NCBI GenBank assembly: GCA_963575745.1
Contig: CAUYUJ010015717.1
Location: forward strand, 1-64,000
Direction of reading: 5' to 3'
Source: Prorocentrum cordatum
Lineage: Eukaryota; Sar; Dinophyceae; Prorocentrales; Prorocentraceae
DNA length: 64,000 nt
Positions 36,136-47,277 of this stretch are shown piece by piece. Within the stretch, counting starts at the first letter, position 1; every line of letters starts with the position of its first letter. The notes beneath the pieces were generated by a model. It had not been told where the DNA came from. It searched no databases and saw only the letters and a list, made by a program, of their open reading frames with translations. The position numbers and the translations under genes are program-made.

Positions 36136-37147
36136 CAGAAGAGCCTCGGCCCGCTCCCGCCCCCGCCCCCAAGCCGCCTCGTGGGCTTCCGGCTGTCGCT
36201 GGGCGGGCGTCCTGCTGCAGCCTGGCGCGGGGGCCACAAGCCACCCCTGCTCGAGAGGGACGCCCCGTCTGTGTCTCGGTGCTTGGACGCTGCACCCTGG
36301 AGCGGGCTTCGCATGGAACATGCGATGGGTGCGCGCACGCGCATATCGAAGACGTTCTGGAAACGCCCATGCGGCCAAACGTTGGGCCAAAGTCTGGGCA
36401 AGCAAATTGGACTATGTGTCCCCCCAGCTGTTGCGGAACCTCTTGGGGGAACACCGAGACGAGAGGGAGGAGAAGGATGAGGAGAAGGAGGAGGAGGAGG
36501 AGGAAAGCGAGGCCGTCTTGTGGCTGGCAAGAAGAGCTGCAGTATAAGCTGAAGTGGGACTGCGTTAATATCTGTAGGTGCGCACGATATTGTAGTAGGA
36601 CTTGTAGTAGCAGATATGATAGAAATAGTCGTGGTATCGCCAGCCGTCGGATTTGTAGCATTAATACATCATCATGACTTGTCGCATGAACTATCGTAGG
36701 AGCGGCGTTGGGACTTGTCAGAGGAGCTGTAGTAGGAGTTGTGGTGGGGTTGTAGGAGAAACTGCGTTATAAACAGACACACTTGGACTTGCACAAGGAA
36801 TTGCATTGGGGTTTACATCCGAACCTGTTTCGGAGGTGTAGCCCTGACTGGAATAGTAAGACCTGTAGCAGGTCGCCAGAAACGTAGCACACAGAGCTGT
36901 AGCATGATACACAGTCGGAGGTGTAGTAGTTCGGGCTTGTAGCAGGATCATTCGTGTGCGCTGTAGAAAGGGCAAGGGCTGTAGCAGTAGAACCTGAAGC
37001 GCTAGCTCCACTGGGATCTTTACCGGGAGCTGCAGTAGTAATAATGCATGGTGGCCCCTCGGTGCTTTCATAGGGGGCTGGGAGCATGTATCCGCCCAGC
37101 ACGGCCCAAACGAGACCCATACTGAAAACAGTGCGGCCGTCGCGGGC

Positions 37148-37362
37148 ATGAGAGATCTTCGGTTCAAACGCGCGGAGGGAAGGATGCACCCCTGCGGCCC
37201 CCCATTCATCAAGATGTACGCCCTGGGGTGCGCCTCCTCCGTCAACTCGAACCACGTCGGTGCGCTGCGCGATGCCCTGGTTACGGAGCTCGACGAACAC
37301 AAATTTGCGGAACAGTGCATGTTCGGAAGCCTGCGCCGATTTCTGGGATTTGCGCTGCCCCC
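37148..37362 (+). CDS. possible exon, unknown product
   Basis: A frame beginning MRDLRFKRAEGRMHPCGPPF continues to ALVTELDEHKFAEQCMFGS and FLGFA with balanced composition and no low complexity. It runs into a C-run and a GGCGGCGC hairpin. An overlapping minus-strand frame is equally open, so the call is weak. Confidence 0.28.
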
Positions 37363-37620
37363 CCCCCCTGGCGGCGCCCCCAGCGCCGCCCCTGGCGCGC
37401 TCGGCGGCTCACGGCCAATCCAAGACATCGGCGCTCATGCAAGTCCTTGCTTCTCTTACAGGAGTCCCACTGGAGCATGAAGGCGCAGCGCAACGCTGAC
37501 GGGCAACTGGTGCTGCGGACGTCGGCAGGGAGGGAAGCCGCGGCAGGCCTCGCGCCGCCATCGGCGCAGCCAAGGCGCCTGCATCCCCTGAGGTCGACAC
37601 CCTCCGCTGCGCCGTAACTT

Positions 37621-38040
37621 CGGGGGTACCTTGTCTATCCCATGAACGGCGGCCTTCCCCCCTGTCCGACCCCACATCGACGCGGAGCCGACGCGGCTTG
37701 GATTCCAGGGCGCGATCCCGTCGATACGCGTTAATTTCCGGGGGCCTTGTCTGTCCCACCAAGAACGGTGGTCACGGGCGATCACGGGCGTGACCGCGTG
37801 ACCAGAAGGGCGGGCCCTGTCGCGTCGCAATTCGCGCCGGCGCCGACTGCGAGTGCGCAGGGATGGCTCATTCCCACACGGAGCCGGCGCGAATCTCGTG
37901 GAGGGGGTGGGAAGGTGGGCGGGGGGGCCGGTCCCGGGCGTCATCGCGCATGAGAACGGGCTTCTTTCTTCCTGTCCGACCCAGCAGCCGACGCGGTGTA
38001 GATTCCAGGGCGCGATCCCGTGGATACGCGGTTGCATGGA
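37621..38040 (+). repeat. pair of dispersed direct repeats
   Basis: About 37663-37735 and 37966-38035 share CCTGTCCGACCC, AGCCGACGCGG, GATTCCAGGGCGCGATCCCGT and GATACGCG. In addition CGGGGG.ACCTTGTCT.TCCCA recurs at 37621 and 37739. No coding content is evident in 37.6-38.6 kb. Confidence 0.7.
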
Positions 38041-39516
38041 TACGTTCCGCGCGCTGCGTCCGCGAAAAAGCGCCCCGTAGCTATCCACGGGGTCGCGGCC
38101 CGGGGGCGCGGGTAGGTCTTCTGCCCCAGAGGGGATCGGCATAAAGGTAAGCTTCCAGAGGTGCGTGCTCGGAGCTCGGAGCGGACATACACGTGATGGC
38201 CCATGTCTGTTCTTCGCCCACACGCCGTCTGGTGCAGCACGGTGCAAGGCACTCTCGCTCACTCGCTCGCGGATGTCTCGATGTCTTGGGATGCTGGCGT
38301 CGCGCCAGGGAGCGTGGGGCGACGAGGGCGGCCTTCCTGAGCCCCCTCGCGTCGCGGCAAGACTGGCGGCGACGCCTGTCTTACGTCCTCTTGCGTCTGG
38401 TGGCCCTCGCCGGTCCCGGGGAAGGGGTCAAGGCCTTCTTTTCGGGTCGCAGAACAAATCCACGTTGGGGGATCTGAGATATACAACATGGCAGGGGGCG
38501 TCTTAGAAGGGATCTCTGGCTTCTGAGGGGGTCTCGAGGCAGCCCACCTGCCTTCGCAGCAGGCCGTCATCCTGGGCCATCCTCGCCCCACCCTGTTGGC
38601 GCGCCGTCGAGGATGAACGTGCAGGAGTCGAATCTTCACGCTCGGGTGCAGCAGGAGCGCAGAGAGCACAACAACACCCACTGCTACTTCAGGACACGCT
38701 TGCTCTCGCACTGTCTTCTCCTCCTCCTCCTCCTCCTCCTCCTCTTTCTCCTGTTCCTGTTCCTGTTCCTGTTCCCTTCCCTTCGAGGCCGCTTAGAATC
38801 CTGTGGACCCAACCCCACTGACCCCTCCCCTAGAGCCCCCAGGATATTTTCCAGAACCTTCAAAACAAGTGAGACCTCTCGCCTCCGCTTTCTCAACACT
38901 TCATGGCTTGAGCTTGATCTTAAACATGGGTCTCCGCCGATGCCGTACCAAACTCTTCTATCTGCGCGCCCGTCTCATTGAGCGCTTGCTGACTTGGCGT
39001 CTCTCACTAAGCATCAGTAGTGGTATACCCTTGGACGGAAGCCAGTCTAATCCATTTTAATGCCGGTTCTTGGCGCACTCTGGTGCATAGCCCTTCGGCA
39101 AAGCGTACTACTTCTGAATCGTTCCCGCGATCCCAGGATAACCCTTCCAGGAATTGTGTTCTAATCTCTGTCTCTCCTCCTCCCACCCCCCCCTCTGGAC
39201 CCAGACCTCTGGACTCCTTCCCGAAGACTGTTTTCCCACCGCGGATCACTTCTGCACGGCGCCAGAGGCCGCCAACGACTCCAGGAGGCCGAAAACTGTG
39301 GGAAACACATGTTGTGATTGTTTCCAAGGCGCTGGAGGGCTGGGTCTCTCTCTTTCTCTCTCTCGCTGGAGGGCTGGAGCCAGCTCGAATTTGATATGTG
39401 GCGTTCAATTGCCCTCAGCTTGCCATGCCCCACACTGCGTCCAGACTGACTGCATAGGCAACTCTTTCTGTCTGTCGTCTCGTCCCGCTCCCCCTCCTCC
39501 ACCCGCCAGCTCCCAG

Positions 39517-39658
39517 GATAGGGCTGTTCTCGGACCGGCTCAGGCCCACCAGCTTCACGATCCGTGCCTTCGACGCCCAGCGGGGCATCCAGCTGCCCAT
39601 GGGCGATCCCTTGCCGGGCATCGTGGACGGGAGGCACCGGTTCGGATTTGAGCTGGAG
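39517..39658 (+). CDS. PPC-like exon, possibly gene X
   Basis: The acceptor is TCCCAG|G. The frame encodes IGLFSDRLRPTSFTIRAFDA, QRGIQLPMGDPLPGIVDG and RHRFGFELE, then a GT donor, with PPC-type strands. It joins in phase to 40242-40333. Confidence 0.58.
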
Positions 39659-40241
39659 GTGCCCCCCAGAGGCCGCGCTGGAGGATGCCAACAGGCTTAG
39701 GTTCGACGGACGATCGAGGCTCGATTTTTCAGGACGTTCTGCGTTGGTTTGAACCTGCTGGAGGCTTCTCGCCATCACGACCAGAAAGTATGGTCAGGAT
39801 GGGCCTCAGGAGAGATCCAGGAAGGGTCTGATGATAGAGTTTGACAGGACTCCAGACCCCCTCGCGTCGTGAACAAAAATCGCGATGGGAGGCCCTTACA
39901 CATTCCTGCCTGGGGGGTCCCTCACCAGACCCTGGGGCCGTCAGAGAGGACTGAGGATGAACACATTTTCCTAGTAAGATGCCTCCAGGGGCCCAGGCTT
40001 TACAAGACCACGACTTCGGGAGTCTGGGTAACCAGTGTCCTTGGAGCAAATCTGGCTTCATCTGGCCAGATCTAGCTCACTCTGGCTCAATCTGGTTCAG
40101 GTCGGCTCCATCGGGGGCTCATTCTTGATCACCCTGGTCCTGTACCCCAGCAGTCCCGCTGAATCGCTTCCACTCGTGCCCACAAAACCCTCCCAGGCGT
40201 TGCCACCCGACCTCCCCTCTGTGCTTCCGGCGCCCCCCTAG

Positions 40242-40333
40242 ACCCTGGCCTCTGCGGGCTCCGCTTCGAGCCCAGGGCTGGCCCACGGAAAGCAGCCTGT
40301 CGCGCGAGATCCGCGTGCGCGACGGTCTGTCAG
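40242..40333 (+). CDS. exon downstream of 39517-39658
   Basis: The acceptor is CCCCTAG. In the phase set by the previous exon it reads TLASAGSASSPGLAHGKQPV and ARDPRARRSV. It ends CTGTCAG in phase 2 before a GC donor, and the next exon continues SSGREFRSGTPLERVD in phase. Codon quality is moderate. Confidence 0.45.
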
Positions 40334-40497
40334 GCAAAGCTCGGACAGGGACAAATCCGTTCCAGAGGCGTTCTGGAACGCTCTCGGAGCTTTCCAGGGC
40401 GCTCGGAGAGGGCCGCGGTGCCCGACACATCCTTCAGAACCGCCATATCTCAGAGATCACCGATCTAGATTTTGCCCCGTTCTTGGCCTCGTCTCAG
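40334..40497 (+). mobile_element. intron, introner family B copy 2 (164 bases)
   Basis: GC-AG. Same length class and the same order of sequence blocks as gene X intron 5 (24995-25160): ACAAATCCGTTCCAGAGGCG, TCTGGAACGCTC, GGGCCGCGGTGCCCGA, CATCCTTCAGAACCGCC, then TTGGCCTCGTCTCAG. Two insertions of one element, each functioning as an intron, is the simplest reading. Confidence 0.7.
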
Positions 40498-40563
40498 CTC
40501 TGGGCGGGAGTTCCGCAGCGGCACGCCTCTGGAAAGGGTCGATGCGCCGGCCGCCTCCCCCGG
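40498..40563 (+). CDS. exon after introner B copy 2
   Basis: Reads (S)SGREFRSGTPLERVDAPAA, then SPGLP, in the phase delivered by 40242-40333, and ends CTGCCAG before GTGG. Short but consistent. Confidence 0.42.
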
Positions 40564-41604
40564 CCTGCCAGGTGGCGCCGGCCAGCGGGGGCCGAGAGCC
40601 GAGAGCGACGGCGGCGGCGGCGGCGGCGACGATTGCCTCCAGCGAGGGAGGAGGATCGGAAACTGGAGCACATAGATTACCAGTGGCGGGCTGTTTTCCA
40701 ATCCCAGGACTTCTTGAGGGTCGGGGACGAGGTCGGGGTGGTGTGGTGTATACTTGTTTCCCCGTTTTCCCAGGGAAGCAACGAGAAATGCAAACACCAG
40801 GATCCCGCGTGCACCAGGATTCGCTGTCCTGTGCAAACTTCAGTGCAGGGCAGCAGACAGCGTCGGTGTATAGAGTTCGCTTCCCTAGATGATCCTGATT
40901 TGGGTGATCGTGGTGACGTTCGGGCATCTTGGGTGGCCGAGATTCGCTATTGGGGAAACGAGTCCCGGGGAAACGGGTCCCGAAGTTTTTCGCCGTTTTC
41001 GGGCTCTCGGGGCCCTCCACGGGCCCCGGGACTGACAGAAACCGACTCAGGATGAAGATCTCGTCCCGGGGAAAGGGAATGCCCCAGGGCCCAGGACACG
41101 CTTCTCTCAGGGCCAGTTCTCCTCTGCAAGGAGATGGCCACTGGCTCCAGAATCCAGGGTCCTTTTCCATTGGTGGAAGCGCACCCTTGTGTTGGTGCTG
41201 GTAATTACCCATTTCCAGGCCTCCAACAGAAGCCTCCGAGAACCTCCGAGAGCCTCCTTGAGCTTTTGAGAACCGTCGAAGTCCTTCGACGGCGATGGCC
41301 GTCGAGAGTCGTCGAGAATCGACGGCGGCTGCGACGACCGCGGCGCGGCGACGGCGCACTGCTCGTCGCTGTCGTGCCCGTCCTCGCCGCTGTCCTTCGC
41401 CTTCCCTATCTGGCCGCGAGAGCCGGGCCCTGCCCTCGCCGATCCACGATGCGGGCAAGTCGATGGGAAGCGGCGGTAGGGCTCGGATAATTCGTCGAGC
41501 AGGTGGCGCAATCCGAATCCTACCCCCGCCTCCAACCGATTCAGGAGAGTCGATGGCTGGCGGGGGCAGGGTTCGGATGCCGCCACCTCCCCCATCCTCC
41601 CAAA

Positions 41605-41842
41605 GGCCCGGCCAAGGGGGTGCTCAGCTGGGAGGTGCGCAGCGGCAGCATGCAGCGCCGGTGGCGGCGACCGCGGCGACGCCGTCGGCGGCGGCGACGG
41701 CGCCTCGCTCTCGTCGCCGTCGTGCCCGTTCCCGCCACAGTTCTCCGCCTTCCCCGTCCCCCCCGAGAGGCCCAGCCAACGGGGTGCTCAGCTGGGAGGT
41801 GTGCAGCGGCAGCCTGCAGCTGCGCACGGCGGACAGAAGGCC
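41605..41842 (+). repeat. duplicated ~50-base segment, the second copy perhaps exonic
   Basis: GGCC(C/A)GCCAA and GGGGTGCTCAGCTGGGAGGT and GCAGCGGCAGC occur at about 41605-41655 and 41768-41820. The second copy reads GVLSWEVCSGSLQLRTADR, PPC-like in style, immediately before an introner family A copy, so it may be an exon. Confidence 0.45.
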
Positions 41843-41847
41843 CACTC

Positions 41848-42300
41848 ACGGGATCCTATCCGATCCGATCGATCCGATTCGATATCGATTCCGGCCCGCT
41901 CGATGCGATTCGATTCCAGTGCGGTCGGCAAATTTTGGGACGGCGTGTCGTTCCGCCGATTTTGGCCCCCCACGCTTCGCCGCGACACGCTATCAATTTC
42001 CGGATCCCCAGGCGTCAACGTCCCGAGCCTTTCCGAGCCTCCCGCACCGTGGAGCGGAGCGACACGCTATCCACTCGCATGGCATAGCGTGTCGCTGGGG
42101 CCGCCGCGGCGACACGCTAATCAAAGATTCACGACAGTACTCTGTCGATCCGATGCGGCCCAATGCTTGCATGGCGTTGTTGTGCATCCTGGCGTGGCCG
42201 ATTCGATTCCGACTCCGTGCCGATGCGGCCCGATTCGATGCACAGTTCGATCCGATCCGATTTTCCGATTCGATGCTGACTGATCCTGCCGTCATCACCA
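41848..42300 (+). mobile_element. introner family A copy 3, with a nested insertion
   Basis: The outer parts (about 41848-41935 and 42136-42295) carry the GATCCGATTCGAT motifs and the core CCAATGCTTGCATGGCG and TTGTTGTGCATCCTGGC of family A. The middle (about 41936-42135) is unrelated. It carries GCGACACGCTA three times and its complement TAGCGTGTCGC once, so it looks like a second element inserted in the first. Confidence 0.62.
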
Positions 42301-42639
42301 TCCTCAACCTCGCCATTTTCCTCGACCTCCTCGTCCTCCTCCTTGCGATGGCGGCACGTCGTGAAGTCTGACCAGTGCCTCTGCCAATCGTGCCGTTGCC
42401 ATTGGCGGGTCCTGCTTTCGTGGTCTGAGCCCCGAGCTCTCGAGGTGGGCAGGTTTGACCTTCGGCGCTTCGGACCGAGGAGTACGACAGATGTCGAACC
42501 AAATGTCCCGATCTTGTCCTGTGTGCGGCCCACAACAGACATGCTTTTGAGCATGTCGGTCCCCGCACCGTTCCGCGGGAACAGACATGCCAATAAGCAC
42601 GTATGGCCGCCCTCCTTGTTCTCATCTCCACACTTGTCT

Positions 42640-42825
42640 TAATCCTCATCGTCATCACCGTGATCATCGTTGTCATCATTGTTGTCATCGTCATCATCGT
42701 CACCGTCATCACCACCATCACCGTCATCATCGTCATCCTCATCATCACCGTCCTCGTTGGACTTGCCCCATGACCGTCATCATCGTCATTACCATCATCC
42801 TCGTTCACGTCGAAGCGGTTTCCTC
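42640..42825. repeat. ATC/CAT trinucleotide-rich array
   Basis: TCATCGTCATCACC repeats with interruptions; not coding. Confidence 0.85.
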
Positions 42826-43075
42826 CTCGTCGTCACCCGCATCGTCCCCGTCTCCCCGTCGTCATCCCCATCGTCGCCACCGTCCTCAAACGAACGCACC
42901 GCCCCGCGGGCACCCGTGTGTCACGCGCGCGTCCCCGCGCGCACCCGTGCGCTCCGGCGATGCCGTCCCCCGTGGGCGGGCCAGGGGGTCCTAGCCAAGC
43001 CGCAGCCGCGTTGCCGCCCCGCGTGGGCGTGCCTCGCGCGCGATCGCACGCTGGAGTACTGGGCGTTGACCTTTA

Positions 43076-43528
43076 TTGCGTCGTGGTCGGACGATAAGGC
43101 CTTCCGCTGGCACCAGGTTGGATGTGCTCGCGGGCACAAGCAGGCCTCCTCAACAAGTGCCCGTCGGGATCGATCTTTGGGCACGGTGCCACTGCTCCAG
43201 CAAAGCAGGCGATCCCTGGACTGATGGCCGCGTCATCGACTTGTCGCCTGATCAAGCGCAGCGCAAGTTTCTCACCAAGATGCCGTTACAGTACAACATA
43301 TCAGGAGGCGAGTTCACTCATGACATCGAGGAGCATTGGTGCTTTCTCGCGGAGGTAATTCATTCCCAGGAGGTCCTCTTCAAGTGGAGGGGAAGCGCAC
43401 CTGTCGACTCCGTTGTTGTTGTGGACCCTTTCAGCGGAAGATGCGTCGGACCGCTGATAGAGTGTGTGGGACATGTGCATTCGCGCAAGCTGGAGGTCGT
43501 TCCCTTCCAGTTCGAGCGTCGCGTGTAA
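43076..43528 (+). CDS. 150-codon ORF, unknown
   Basis: The C-terminal two thirds (from VIDLSPDQAQRKFLTKM to RKLEVVPFQFERRV) has protein-like composition, with less GC-biased third positions than gene X. No family recognised. It lies just upstream of the satellite and mobile element at 43.9 kb. It could be an old fragment of an element. Confidence 0.3.
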   Translation: MRRGRTIRPSAGTRLDVLAGTSRPPQQVPVGIDLWARCHCSSKAGDPWTDGRVIDLSPDQAQRKFLTKMPLQYNISGGEFTHDIEEHWCFLAEVIHSQEVLFKWRGSAPVDSVVVVDPFSGRCVGPLIECVGHVHSRKLEVVPFQFERRV

Positions 43529-43929
43529 ACCGGCATCTTGACAGTCCGCGAGGCCACGCCAGCTCGGCAGACGCGAAGCATCCACGGAGGGATTCCAGCC
43601 AAGCGACGCTTCCAGCCAAGCCTGGTGGCCATTCGACGCCCAGTTCCAGCGCGTGCGAGCGCAGGGATTCCGCCGAAAGTGCCGCAGAAGCCCAAGCGGG
43701 TGCCCGAATGTGCGCGGTCTGCTCCGGCGCCCGCGTTGGCGGCGATCCCCAAAGAGGCACCCGAAATGACCTTGGGGCGCTAGGCCGCGGCCTCGGCTGC
43801 CAGAGTGGCTGGACCAGCAGCTGCAGACGCAGCCGCGCCGACAGCGCCCCAACTGGAGCTCGCCGAAGGAATGCCCGAGGCAGCGGGGACGAGGCGGCCC
43901 TTCCCCCATTCCTCTGAACGTGGGTCTCG

Positions 43930-44340
43930 CATTAGCGCTGCACTCATTCGTTTTTTTAACAATTGCAAGGGCTTCGCGGATTGAAGGCGGGTGGTTCTCA
44001 AACTGTGGCTCCCGCTTCAGCGCCGCGCACATTCGTTTTTGAAGCTTGCAAAAGTTTCACATATTGAAGGCGGGCTGTTTTCAATGCTTGGTTCTCGCCT
44101 CAGCGCCGCGCGTCGAAAGTTTTGCAAGGGTTTCACGGATTCAAGGCGGGATGTTTTTAGAATGTGGTTCTCCTCTGAGCGCTGCGCACATTCATCCCAA
44201 AAGTTTGCGAGAGCTTCACGGATTCGGGGGGGCGGGTTTTCCGCGTGTGGTTCTCGCTGAGGGGGCGTGGTTTTCAAATGTTGCTCTCGCCTGAGCGCCG
44301 CGCACGGTCGTGCTAAATGTTTGCAGAAGTTGCAGCGGTT
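43930..44340 (+). repeat. ~80-base satellite, array 1 (about five copies)
   Basis: The unit is TTCACGGATTGAAGGCGGG, then TGGTTTTCAAA, TGTGGCTCTCGC, TTCAGCGCCGCGCA, CATTCGTTTTTGAA, TTTGCAAGAG. The GGCGGG landmark lies at 43986, 44069, 44145 and 44231 (steps 83, 76, 86). Same orientation as array 2 at 49.5 kb. Confidence 0.9.
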
Positions 44341-44639
44341 CCCGTGGTTAACGTACCAGAAGCTGTGTTTTGGATTGGCTCATGATTGTTAGGGCGCAAC
44401 AGTTACATTCATTCGCTGTGCTAATGTCCCAGGAAGAGTGTTTTGTCACGAATCGATTGCAAACACCTCGCAATAAGGTTCATTCGCGGCGTTGAAATCA
44501 TGAGAATAGTGTTTTGATACATTTCAAGATTTTCTCACGGTTGTCCCCCGACGGGGCAATCCCCTCCGTGAAAATATTTGTCTTTTTGGGGTTTGTGAGG
44601 AGAGAATTCGGAGGGAAGGTGCGTTTCAACATCGTTGAT

Positions 44640-44832
44640 GACTGTTGGGTTTGCACTGGTCCTCCTGCTCCGCCTTCTCCTCCTCCTCTTTCTCCTCCTC
44701 CTCCCTTTCCCACTCTTCCACCTCTCCCTCCTCCTCTTTCTCCTCCACCTCTTCCTCCTCCTCCACCTCCTCCTCCTCTTCCTCCTCCGCCTCCTTCTTT
44801 TCCTCCTCCTCTTCCTCCCCCTCCTCTTTGCT
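44640..44832. repeat. CTC/TCC pyrimidine array
   Basis: TCCTCCTCCT repeats with CCT/CTT variants, lying between satellite array 1 and the first ORF of the mobile element. Confidence 0.9.
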
Positions 44833-44952
44833 ATCCGTTTCCGTTTCCTTTTCTTTACGAATACTTCCCTTTTCGCACCCCGACGCGGGTCGGAAAGGCG
44901 GGCCGGGCGTTTCGCTCGAGATTTCCGTGCCATTCGTGAGCCTGCAGTTTAG

Positions 44953-45020
44953 GAATTTGCAGCACTTTCACATATGGAGGGCGGGCCGTTTCCAAAATGT
45001 GGCTCTCGCTTTCCCAAATG
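44953..45020 (+). repeat. single ~80-base satellite unit
   Basis: TTTCACATATGGAGGGCGGG, then CCGTTTCCAAAATGTGGCTC, is a lone unit of the satellite. It abuts the first ORF of the mobile element, whose ATG (45026) lies six bases after it. Confidence 0.8.
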
Positions 45021-45025
45021 TGGGG

Positions 45026-45430
45026 ATGTTCTGGAACGACCTCGCAGGCCTCACCCGCGATCTGCTGCCAGCGGCGCGCCACCTTCGGACATCCTGGACG
45101 GCCGGCAGTTGTCCCGCCTGCCCCTCGCTGGAGTGCCCGGACGTGGTGCTGCTGGCGTGTCCCGCCTTCCAGTGCGGGGAGTGCGCCTGCCCAAAGCTCG
45201 GGCTGGGCCCACTCCTCTGGCTGGGGGCGGCCATCGGCCTCGCGAGCGCCGCCGCCGGCGGGGTGGCGGGCTGCGCCATCGGCGCGCTGGCGTGCAGTGT
45301 CTGGCCGAGGTCGTCAACCCGACGGGCCGAGCCGGCGGGGGCGACGACGGCGGCGCAGCAGGTGCCGAGTGGGTTCGCGGCTTGGGTCGGCAACCGGCCT
45401 GCACAGACTGGCCCACGCCAGCCCAGCTGA
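45026..45430 (+). CDS. Cys-rich single-pass membrane ORF of the mobile element
   Basis: 134 codons from ATG to TGA. Residues about 30-60 have a dense Cys pattern (CPACPSLECPD, ACPAFQCGECACPK). They are followed by a 25-30-residue hydrophobic helix (LLWLGAAIGLASAAAGGVAG) and then an Arg/Ala-rich tail. The next ORF follows in the same frame four bases after the stop, so the TGA may be a mutation within one longer gene. Confidence 0.55.
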   Translation: MFWNDLAGLTRDLLPAARHLRTSWTAGSCPACPSLECPDVVLLACPAFQCGECACPKLGLGPLLWLGAAIGLASAAAGGVAGCAIGALACSVWPRSSTRRAEPAGATTAAQQVPSGFAAWVGNRPAQTGPRQPS

Positions 45431-45433
45431 GGG

Positions 45434-46300
45434 ATGCCCACGTCTGACACGAAGTATGCGCAGATGCTCGTTCGCTACCCAGATGATAAGAACGGTTTGG
45501 TGTGGCATCATCATGTGCTTCTGTATCGTGTCGCTGCTGGCCGATGGGTGTGCCTCACCCCAGATCTACAGCTCCAGATCCATGATCTCAGCGAGCAGCG
45601 GCATAGGATCCTGTCGAGGCGCTCGCCATTCCCAGGCAATGTGGCGGCGGCGTCCTACGCGTTCGACGACGACGGGGTCACCGGGCCCCAGCTCTAAGAG
45701 TTCGTGGCGCAGGCGAAGGTGCAGGCCGTCATCCTTGCCGACGGTGACTTCGGGGAGCCCGAGGTCGAGAGGTGGGTCGTCTACCAGGTGGACGACGAAC
45801 GCTTCGGCAAGGAGGTGCCCGACGATGTGTTGGCGGACGGCCAGCGGTTCGTTGGTCTCGGGTCCCTCGGCGTGGTCGACTGGCTCGGGGCGATGCGCTC
45901 TCAGATGCGGTGGAGCTCTGCACGGAGGACACGTTCGAGGAATGGCCGTTCCCCCCCCCCCGCGCGCGCGACCAAGGAGTACTTGGAGGCCGTGCGGGAC
46001 GGGCCTGGGTCGATGGTGGTCTACGTGAGCGAGTGGAGGCAGGATAGCGGCGTCGGCGATGGCACCGCGGCCCTCCACGAGCACCGCAACTACGCATCGC
46101 AGTCGCGGGAAGCGAGTGGCCTCGATCGGCGACAACCTTGTCTCACTCTGCGCCTTCGAGAAGGGCCGCGCGAAGTCGCGGGCCCTCAATGCGCTGGCGA
46201 GGCGGGCGGCTATCTATCAGGTTGCCGCCAGGATTCGCTGGTATTCGAGATGTGGCGAGAGCAAGCGGCAAGCGGGGTGTTGCTGATGCTGGGTCAGGTC
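45434..46300 (+). pseudogene. WHHHVLLYR-type ORF of the mobile element, broken
   Basis: Starts MPTSDTKYAQMLVRYPDD, then GLVWHHHVLLYRVAAGRW and LTPDLQLQIHDL. A TAA at 45695-45697 interrupts the frame, which continues EFVAQAKVQAVILADGDFGE and FVGLGSLGVVDWLG. Between about 45890 and 45962 the coding sense moves to another frame (ELCTEDTFEEWPFPPPRA) and back at the C-run 45953-45961. It then reads KEYLEAVRDGPGSMVVYVSE and moves frame again after about 46085 (DNLVSLCAFEKGRAKSRALN). Function unknown; the family recurs in dinoflagellate elements from memory. Confidence 0.62.
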
Positions 46301-46389
46301 TACATCAGACTGGGGGAGCGTCTCAGCCGGGGCCTCGGGGGCACGCGCTGCCTTCGGATGGCCACCCTACCGGGCCCAGCTCACATTCA

Positions 46390-47080
46390 GTGTGCCCCGA
46401 CGCTCCTCCAGCTACGTCATCGGTCCCCTCGCCCGGAGGGAGAGGACCCCTTCGAGCACCTTTTCAAGCGCAGGAGGCTGTTGCCCTCGAGTTGTTTGCC
46501 AGCGAGTCGGGGCTCATTTTTGCTTTCCGACCCCGTGGTCCACGGGTCGGGCGCCGTTCGAACTCGAGCGCGGTGGCAAGTGCGACATCAGCAGGGGAAG
46601 TACCCAAGACCTCGTCAAGTCCTGGATCCTCTCGGGCCTCAAATGGTATATTCACTTGGGCCCCTTTGCGCGGTCTGGTCCGCGGCAAGCAGAGGGGCGT
46701 CTAACCTTGGGAAGGCGCGCGCTAGGGAGACGGTGGCGGCGGAGCTGGCCCTCTTCACCGCGGAGGCATGTTCGATGGCTTCCCGCTGCGGGGCCCTCTG
46801 GAGCTCGGAGAATCCCGCGTCGCCAGGTCTCTGGGAGTTCGGGCCCATCGTGGGCCTCATGGGGGCCCCCGAGGTCTTCAAGGTCACCTCCCACGTGCGC
46901 CAGCGTGGGGTCCTGCGCAAGAAGCCCACCACCTTGCTCACCGACGCGTTGGCCCTTCGTGGCCTCGAAGCTAAGGATTATGGGGGACATGCGCATGGCG
47001 TTCTTGAGGGCCATGGGCGCGTCTTGGGAGCCGATGGAGTCTGGCGGTCACAGTGTAAGACTGAAGCAGCTGGAGCGCAT
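46390..47080 (+). pseudogene. ENP/KPT-type ORF of the mobile element
   Basis: The open frame contains ETVAAELALFTAEACSMASR, SSENPASPGLWEFGPIVG, RKKPTTLLTDALALRGLE and GGHAHGVLEG. The SxENPxSxxLW, KPT, GGHxH order is what I recall from a conserved dinoflagellate element protein; no enzymatic assignment is safe. The N-terminal part of the frame is not convincing, so the start is unknown. Confidence 0.5.
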
Positions 47081-47277
47081 CCGTCATCATTACATCGGCG
47101 CTCCGAAAGTTCATTCCGATTTGAGAGGCACGGCGCCGCGCGAATGCAGAACAAACGCTATGCTGGAAGGGCGCGGCAACGCGTGCCTCCTGGACAGGCG
47201 CGAGCAGCCGCGCCCCCGCGCGAACCCCGATCCCGCGCGGGGCGCGCTCCCGTTTGGCAGTGGCTCACCCGGGAAAC

